Positions 58,580-64,000 of a DNA stretch of 64,000 bases are shown here, piece by piece (within the stretch, counting starts at the first letter, position 1; each line of letters starts with the position of its first letter). The position numbers were made by a program, and so were the translations under genes. The notes beneath the pieces were generated by a model. It saw only the letters and a list, made by a program, of their open reading frames with translations, was not told the origin of the DNA and searched no databases. The stretch is from an uncultured Flavobacterium sp. (GTDB lineage Bacteria > Bacteroidota > Bacteroidia > Flavobacteriales > Flavobacteriaceae): assembly GCF_963422545.1 (NCBI RefSeq), contig NZ_OY730251.1:186001-250000 (forward strand). Reading direction: 5' to 3'.

Positions 58580-59569
58580 TTGAAATTGGAAAATATACCA
58601 AGTCCCATTATAGTTCAAGATTTCATCACCGAAAGTGGTGCGTCATACCTGTCATTACCATTAAATTTTACAATTTCTGGTTTGCCATTGCACAGCGCGC
58701 CTATTGTTTTGGTCAATCATGCATTGACAGGAAATGCTGAGGTAACCGGAGAGAATGGTTGGTGGAATGATTTAATAGGCGAAGAAAAAACAATAGATAC
58801 CAACAAATACACTATTCTGGCATTTGATGTTCCGGGAAATGGTAATGATTCATTTATAATTGAAAATTATCTGGATTTTACCACAAGAGATGTTGCGCGA
58901 ATTTTTATAAAAGGTTTAGAAGCTTTAAATATTAGTCAGCTGCACACCATTATTGGAGGTTCTGTTGGTGGAGGAATCGCCTGGGAAATTCTTGCATTGA
59001 AACCAAACATCACGCAAAACTTAATTCCCATTGCAACAGATTGGAAATCTACCGATTGGATGATTGCTAATTGCTACTTGCAAGAGCAAATCCTGAACAA
59101 TTCTTCAAGACCTATTGAAGACGCCAGAATTCATGCAATGTTGTGTTACAGATCACCTGAATCATTCAAAGAAAAATTTCAACGTACAATAAATACCAAT
59201 CTCTCTATTTTTAATATAGAAAGCTGGTTGGCACATCACGGCGAAAAACTACAAAAGAGATACCAATTGTCATCATATAAATTGATGAACCAATTGCTTA
59301 AAACCATAGATATTACCAGAAATAGTGAAGATTTTGAAACTTTAATGTCCAAAACAAATGCGGCGATTCATATTATCGGAATCAATTCAGATTTGTTTTT
59401 TACGCCAAAAGAAAATCGGGAAACTTTTCATGAATTAAAAAAGTTTAAAGACAATGTTTTTTACAGCGAAATAGATTCTGTTCACGGACATGACGCTTTT
59501 TTAATCGAGTACAAACAATTAGATCATTTACTTGCCGATATTTTTAAGGCAGAAACAATAGAAAAATAA
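58580..59569 (+). CDS. metX: homoserine O-acetyltransferase (MetX-like alpha/beta hydrolase)
   Basis: MetX acetylates homoserine with acetyl-CoA as the first committed methionine step. The 329-residue protein has an alpha/beta-hydrolase fold: the oxyanion-region VLVNHALTGNAEVTGENGWW, nucleophile Ser128 in IIGGSVGGGIAWE, the catalytic Asp in GINSDLFFTP, and His in VHGHDAFLIE. It is shorter than classical MetX (about 350-380). The start is TTG at 58580 (MKLENIPSP); no ATG fits. It sits after a SAM-I riboswitch and 1 bp upstream of the AK-HSD gene. Confidence 0.92.
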   Translation: MKLENIPSPIIVQDFITESGASYLSLPLNFTISGLPLHSAPIVLVNHALTGNAEVTGENGWWNDLIGEEKTIDTNKYTILAFDVPGNGNDSFIIENYLDFTTRDVARIFIKGLEALNISQLHTIIGGSVGGGIAWEILALKPNITQNLIPIATDWKSTDWMIANCYLQEQILNNSSRPIEDARIHAMLCYRSPESFKEKFQRTINTNLSIFNIESWLAHHGEKLQKRYQLSSYKLMNQLLKTIDITRNSEDFETLMSKTNAAIHIIGINSDLFFTPKENRETFHELKKFKDNVFYSEIDSVHGHDAFLIEYKQLDHLLADIFKAETIEK

Positions 59570-59570
59570 A

Positions 59571-61985
59571 ATGAAAATATTAAAATTTGGAGGTAAATCG
59601 TTATCAAACGGAGAAGGACTTAGCAAAGTAGTTTCAATCATTTCTGATAAAGTAAATCAGGGAGAAAAAATTGCCGTTGTTGTTTCGGCACGCGGAAACG
59701 CAACAGATGAATTAGAAGATATTTTAAGAATTGCCGCTAAAAACGGAAATTACAAACCTTTATTAGAAAGCTTTAAAGCATATCAGACATCAGATTATCC
59801 GCAAGTTGATTTGTCAGAGGAGTTTAATATTTTAGATAAACTTTTTGAAGGTGTAAGTTTGATTGGCGATTACAGTAATAAAATCAAAGATCAGATTTTA
59901 TCAAAAGGAGAATTGCTTTCGGCTAAATTGTTGACTTCGATTTTAATCGAAAAAGGGATTCCTGCCAATTTTGTTGATACAAGAGAGTTGCTAAAAACCG
60001 ATTCTAAATTTGGTGACGCGCAGCCATTGGAACAACTTTCTAAGAAAAACGTTATCAATTATTTTAAATTACATAATGGCGAAACGGTAAATATCGTTAC
60101 AGGTTTCATTGGTTCAAACAATAACAACGACACAACGACTTTAGGAAGAAACGGAAGTAATTATACAGCATCATTAATTGCTAATTATTTAGATGCCGAA
60201 GAACTTCAAAATTTCACACACGTTGACGGAATTTACACAGCAAATCCTGATTTAGTTGCCGATGCGAAGAAAATCGAATATTTATCGTTTAACGAAGCAA
60301 ATGAATTAGCCAATTTTGGAGCAACTATTTTGCATGCCAAAACGATAATTCCGTTGTTAGAAAAAAATATTCCGCTTCGTATTTTAAATACATTCAATCA
60401 TGAAAATCGTGGTACTTTAATTACCTCAGATTCAGCTAAAGAAGGAATTAAAACACTTTCTGTTTTAGAGAATGTTTCTTTGGTAAATCTTGAAGGACGA
60501 GGATTACTAGGAAAATCAGGTGTCGATGCCCGAATTTTTAAAGTAATGGGCGATCATAATATCAGCGTAAGTATTATTTCGCAAGGTTCTTCTGAAAGAG
60601 GAATCGGACTTGTTGTGGCGACTGAAAAAGCAACATTGGCAATGGTTGAGTTGGAAAAAGAGTTTGAAAACGACTTTTATTCTAAAGATGTAAATCAAAT
60701 TACAGTGACTGATAATGTTTCGGTTATTTCTATCATTGGTCAGGATTTAAGTACTTTTCATAAACCATACACAGCTTTAATTAAAAATAAAATTGTTCCA
60801 ATATTATTTAACAACACAGTTACGGGCAAAAACGTGAGTTTGGTTGTTAAAAAAGAAGAATTGAACAAAGCTTTAAACGTAATTCACGGTGAGATTTTTG
60901 GAGTTTCTAAAAAAATCAACATTGCAATTTTCGGTCACGGATTAGTTGGCGGAACTTTAATTAACCAAATTTTAGAATCGGCTGCGGCGATCGAAAAACG
61001 TAAAGATGTTAAACTGAATGTTTTTGCAATTGCGAATTCTAAAAAATTGCTTTTAAATAAAAATGGCGTAACTTCAAACTGGAAAAATGATATTGCCAGT
61101 AAAGGTGAAGCGTATACGATCAAAGACATTATCGCTTATGCAAATGAGTATCATTTAGAGAATTTAATTGCGATTGATAATACGGCAAGTGCATCATTCG
61201 TAGAAAATTATATTCCGCTTGTAGAAAGCAGTTTCGACTTGATTTCATCTAATAAAGTGGCGAATACTTTGACGTATGGTTTTTATAAAGAATTGAGAAA
61301 AGCTTTGGCAGATAATCAAAAGAATTATTTGTACGAAACCAATGTTGGCGCAGGATTACCATTAATCGATACAATTAAATTATTGCACCTTTCAGGTGAA
61401 AATATCACAAAAATAAAAGGAGTTTTCTCTGGAACATTGAGTTATTTATTCAACAATTTCTCTTCAAAAGATGTTCCGTTTAGCGAAATTCTGAAAGAAG
61501 CAATTGATAACGGATATACAGAACCGGACCCGCGTGAGGATTTATGCGGAAATGATGTGGGAAGAAAACTATTGATTTTGGCAAGAGAATTAGATTTACA
61601 AAATGAGTTTGAAGAGATCTCAATTCAGAATTTAATTCCGGAGCATTTACGCGAAGGAAATGTTACTGATTTCTTAACCAAACTAAAAGAATTTGACCCA
61701 ATTTATGAGAAAATAAAAGCCGATCAAAAGCCAAATCACGTATTAAGATACATAGGTGAATTGTCTGGAGATTTGCAAAACGACAAAGGAATTCTGGAAG
61801 TAAAATTAGTTTCAGTTCCTTCTGATACGGCGCTAGGAGGATTAAAAGGATCAGATTCTTTCTTCGAAATTTATACGGAATCTTACGGAGATCGTCCAAT
61901 TGTTATTCAGGGAGCCGGTGCAGGTTCTGCGGTAACTGCGAGAGGAGTTTTTGGTGATATTTTGAGATTATCTGATAAAGGATAA
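59571..61985 (+). CDS. bifunctional aspartokinase / homoserine dehydrogenase
   Basis: An 804-residue fusion giving the first and third steps from aspartate to homoserine. The N-terminal kinase (residues 1 to about 290) begins MKILKFGGKSLSNGEG; Lys replaces the Thr of the usual KFGGTS. ACT domains span about 300-440. The dehydrogenase follows with GHGLVGGTLINQI near residue 455, catalytic Lys562 in SSNKVANTLT, Glu651 in GYTEPDP, and the Asp/Lys of EDLCGNDVGRK. The ACT region implies end-product feedback. Co-transcription with metX (1-bp gap) steers homoserine to methionine, so this copy may be a methionine-dedicated, ThrA/MetL-like enzyme. Confidence 0.95.
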   Translation: MKILKFGGKSLSNGEGLSKVVSIISDKVNQGEKIAVVVSARGNATDELEDILRIAAKNGNYKPLLESFKAYQTSDYPQVDLSEEFNILDKLFEGVSLIGDYSNKIKDQILSKGELLSAKLLTSILIEKGIPANFVDTRELLKTDSKFGDAQPLEQLSKKNVINYFKLHNGETVNIVTGFIGSNNNNDTTTLGRNGSNYTASLIANYLDAEELQNFTHVDGIYTANPDLVADAKKIEYLSFNEANELANFGATILHAKTIIPLLEKNIPLRILNTFNHENRGTLITSDSAKEGIKTLSVLENVSLVNLEGRGLLGKSGVDARIFKVMGDHNISVSIISQGSSERGIGLVVATEKATLAMVELEKEFENDFYSKDVNQITVTDNVSVISIIGQDLSTFHKPYTALIKNKIVPILFNNTVTGKNVSLVVKKEELNKALNVIHGEIFGVSKKINIAIFGHGLVGGTLINQILESAAAIEKRKDVKLNVFAIANSKKLLLNKNGVTSNWKNDIASKGEAYTIKDIIAYANEYHLENLIAIDNTASASFVENYIPLVESSFDLISSNKVANTLTYGFYKELRKALADNQKNYLYETNVGAGLPLIDTIKLLHLSGENITKIKGVFSGTLSYLFNNFSSKDVPFSEILKEAIDNGYTEPDPREDLCGNDVGRKLLILARELDLQNEFEEISIQNLIPEHLREGNVTDFLTKLKEFDPIYEKIKADQKPNHVLRYIGELSGDLQNDKGILEVKLVSVPSDTALGGLKGSDSFFEIYTESYGDRPIVIQGAGAGSAVTARGVFGDILRLSDKG

Positions 61986-62066
61986 TTTGATTTTAGTCCC
62001 GAGATTTCGGGAGCAGATTTTAGAATATTGAGATAAATTTAGATATAAGAGACAAGTAATATTTAT

Positions 62067-63410
62067 ATGGATTATTTTAGGAAAAGTATATTATTGATAA
62101 TTTCATGTATTGGTCTTGTAGTATCATGTAAAAAAGAAAAAGTAGAACCGGTTATTCCCAAAAAAGCATTTGTTTATGCGCTTAAAAATATTGTTGATGC
62201 GATTAAAGAAGGTGATTTACAAAAAGTAAAGCAATACATTGATAAAGGAGGTGATCCTAACAGCAGGTGTCAAGGTTATACAAGAGGCGGTAGAGAAGAA
62301 GGACAAGAAAATATATCAGATAAAGACTGGACTATTTTAATGTATGCTGTTTTTCATAATAAGCTCGATATTGCTAAATTTCTTTTAACAAAAAAGGCAG
62401 ATATAAATGCAGTAAACGCAGTTGGACACAGTGCTTTATTTTTGGCCTGTGCTCATAACAATGAAGAAATGGCTTTGCTGCTGATAGAAAATGGAGCAAA
62501 TGTAAATATTGGAAAAGATGATTCCGGAACGAGCGCATTGCAGTGGGCATTGGCTTATGATTTGAACGATGTGTCTTTAAAATTAATTAATAAGGGAGCC
62601 GATTTAAATACTTTTTCAACAGAGACAGGAAGGTCGGTTTTAATGGATGCATTTTTTTCTGATAGTATAAAACCTGTCGTTGCTCATAGAATTATTGATC
62701 TGGGAGGGAATGTTCGTTTTGTAGATTCTAAAAACAAGGAAACCCCTTTAATGTGGGCCTGTAGAAAAAATGATACAACCTCAGTAAAAAAGATGATTAA
62801 AAAGGGAGCCAATGTAAACCTTGAATCAGATAGAGGTTATACAGCTTTAGAGTTTGCAGCTGGAAATGCTGTTCAAGATGCAGGATTACTTCGTTATTTA
62901 GTAAGTAAAGGAGCAAAGATTAATAGTGAAAATGTTCCTTTGGTGGATGCAGTATATAGTGGAAGTCTTGAAAAAGTAAAGTTTTTGGTCGAAAATGGTG
63001 CAGATGTTAATAAACGAAAAGCGATGAATGGAATTTCGCCATTGTTTGAAGCTGGATTTAATACCCATTATAACATTGCAGTATATCTAATCAATAATGG
63101 TGCTGATGTTAATATAGAAAATTTTGATGGTGAAAGCGTTCTTTATCATTCATTAACAAGTTTCAAAGGAAGTTATGAAATAGTGAAACTGCTAATTGAT
63201 AAAGGAGCGAATGTGAATTTTATAAATAATGATAAAAGTACTGCTCTGATGAAAGCTGCTGAATATAATTTGCCGGATATTGTGCAGCTTTTAATAGAAA
63301 AAGGAGCAAATAAAGAAGGTGTGAATGTTTACGGAAAAACAGCAAAAATGTATGCAGAAGAATCAGCAACCAGAACTGGGGATGATAAAATATTGACCTT
63401 TTTTGAATAA
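62067..63410 (+). CDS. ankyrin-repeat lipoprotein
   Basis: A 447-residue lipoprotein: signal peptide with lipobox at Cys21 (GLVVSC) followed by KKEKVEP. From about residue 35 on it is a solenoid of roughly nine to ten ankyrin repeats, for example LDIAKFLLTKKADINAVNAVG, EEMALLLIENGANVN, and DIVQLLIEKGANKEGVNVYG. Ankyrin proteins act as binding scaffolds; the periplasmic or outer-membrane location fits the signal. It is 38 bp upstream of an OsmC gene and may be co-transcribed, which hints at peroxide stress. Confidence 0.87.
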   Translation: MDYFRKSILLIISCIGLVVSCKKEKVEPVIPKKAFVYALKNIVDAIKEGDLQKVKQYIDKGGDPNSRCQGYTRGGREEGQENISDKDWTILMYAVFHNKLDIAKFLLTKKADINAVNAVGHSALFLACAHNNEEMALLLIENGANVNIGKDDSGTSALQWALAYDLNDVSLKLINKGADLNTFSTETGRSVLMDAFFSDSIKPVVAHRIIDLGGNVRFVDSKNKETPLMWACRKNDTTSVKKMIKKGANVNLESDRGYTALEFAAGNAVQDAGLLRYLVSKGAKINSENVPLVDAVYSGSLEKVKFLVENGADVNKRKAMNGISPLFEAGFNTHYNIAVYLINNGADVNIENFDGESVLYHSLTSFKGSYEIVKLLIDKGANVNFINNDKSTALMKAAEYNLPDIVQLLIEKGANKEGVNVYGKTAKMYAEESATRTGDDKILTFFE

Positions 63411-63448
63411 AACAAAACAACTTAGGAAAACAAAAAAATAACAACACA

Positions 63449-63874
63449 ATGAAAGTAACTTTAAACAGAGTAAACGACGCGTTTCATTTTAAACTCAAAA
63501 ATGAAAGAGGTCATATAGTTGACGTTGATAGCAGAGCCGAATTTGGCGGAAGCGATTTAGGTGCAAGTCCAATGGAATTAGTATTGATGGGAGTTGCGGG
63601 ATGCAGTGCCATTGATATGATTTCGATTTTAAAGAAACAACGTCAGGAAATAACATCTTTTAATGCTGAGGTCGAAGGAGAACGTGTACAGGTTGGAGAA
63701 GCAAAACCTTTTAAAGAAATTAATGTCATTTTTCATTTAGAAGGCGATATCAATCCTGAAAAAGCTAAAAAAGCAGCACAGCTTTCTTTCGAGAAATACT
63801 GTTCAGTTTCTAAAACAATTGAGCCAACAGCTACAATAAAATATAAAGTTGTATTGAACAACGAAGCATTATAG
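63449..63874 (+). CDS. OsmC/Ohr family protein
   Basis: A 141-residue thiol peroxidase-type protein of the OsmC superfamily. The redox cysteines are Cys52 in LMGVAGCSAIDMISI and Cys118 in SFEKYCSVSKTI, at the expected spacing. The sequence is closer to the YhfA-like OsmC group than to Ohr (which has a longer N-terminus). It probably reduces organic peroxides. It follows the ankyrin lipoprotein. Confidence 0.9.
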   Translation: MKVTLNRVNDAFHFKLKNERGHIVDVDSRAEFGGSDLGASPMELVLMGVAGCSAIDMISILKKQRQEITSFNAEVEGERVQVGEAKPFKEINVIFHLEGDINPEKAKKAAQLSFEKYCSVSKTIEPTATIKYKVVLNNEAL

Positions 63875-64000
63875 AATTAGAAAATTAGTCAATAAGAGAA
63901 TTTTTAAGCTGGCTATTAAGTAATGACTCACTTTGGATTTTAAATTTTGGTTTTATAGATAGTAAAAACCTGAAACTTGAAACCTGAAACAAGAAAAACA
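63875..64000. other. gene-free end of window with CTGAAAC word repeats
   Basis: No ORF. Near 63968 it holds AACCTGAAACTTGAAACCTGAAAC-type near-repeats in short units; the same word in the opposite orientation lies between etfB and etfA (30911-30930). The next gene is outside the window. Confidence 0.4.

Overview
The window is a contiguous piece of a low-GC Bacteroidota chromosome, almost certainly a Flavobacterium (Flavobacteriaceae). Pointers are a T9SS/gliding PorT homologue beside menG/ubiE, the exosortase XrtF with its partner, a TamL-type BamA-family lipoprotein, GLPGLI and HYC_CC_PP family proteins, TonB receptors with carboxypeptidase-like N-termini, promoter-like sequences of the TTTG-N20-TAnnTTTG type, A-rich instead of Shine-Dalgarno start contexts, and several intergenic palindromes of the kind scattered through flavobacterial genomes. 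I saw no tRNA, rRNA, CRISPR array, prophage or complete insertion sequence.

Layout. 1-4.4 kb: 5' part of pnp, rpsO, a MORN/TonB-C protein, a free-Met-sulfoxide reductase, and the xrtF pair. 4.4-8.1 kb: a probable metal (copper?) module of Cys-rich protein, TonB receptor and HMA protein, then a DedA protein. 8.4-15.7 kb: the cell-shape operon purH-mreB-mreC-mreD-mrdA-rodA on the minus strand. 15.9-31.7 kb: housekeeping genes (ABC permease, alcohol dehydrogenase, XRE regulator, accD, fbaA, tamL, rRNA methyltransferase, porT, menG, folA, thyA, bifunctional nuclease, etfBA). 32.2-49.3 kb: pdhB, a DUF5686 protein, acyltransferase, AlkA-like glycosylase, ppa and hppA, a HigBA toxin-antitoxin pair, a deoxynucleoside kinase, a GLPGLI/TonB pair and a large secreted protein. 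49.4-62 kb: a sulfur amino-acid region with metK, a TonB receptor, metY, two homoserine dehydrogenase-type genes, metX and a fused aspartokinase-homoserine dehydrogenase. 62-63.9 kb: an ankyrin lipoprotein and an OsmC protein.

The most interesting content is the regulation of the sulfur amino-acid region. Three transcription units (TonB receptor at 51.2 kb; 63-aa gene plus metY at 54.5 kb; 68-aa gene, metX and AK-HSD at 58.0 kb) each begin with a very short ORF rich in Met and Cys codons, followed by a rho-independent terminator. In all three, a segment at the end of the short ORF can pair with the 5' arm of the terminator. This is the layout of classical ribosome-mediated attenuation, here apparently sensing Met/Cys supply. 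The third unit carries a SAM-I riboswitch further downstream, in front of metX, and metK has a structured leader resembling SAM-II. The two small proteins that follow attenuators 2 and 3 share a C-terminal motif and belong to no family I recognise.

A second candidate novelty is a gene-free stretch at 26.4-26.8 kb. It folds as seven consecutive hairpins enclosed by a perfect 14-bp helix, with a promoter-like sequence upstream and a terminator downstream: a probable structured non-coding RNA. Coordinates, motifs and pairings were read by eye; family names rest on recalled motifs and no database search was run.
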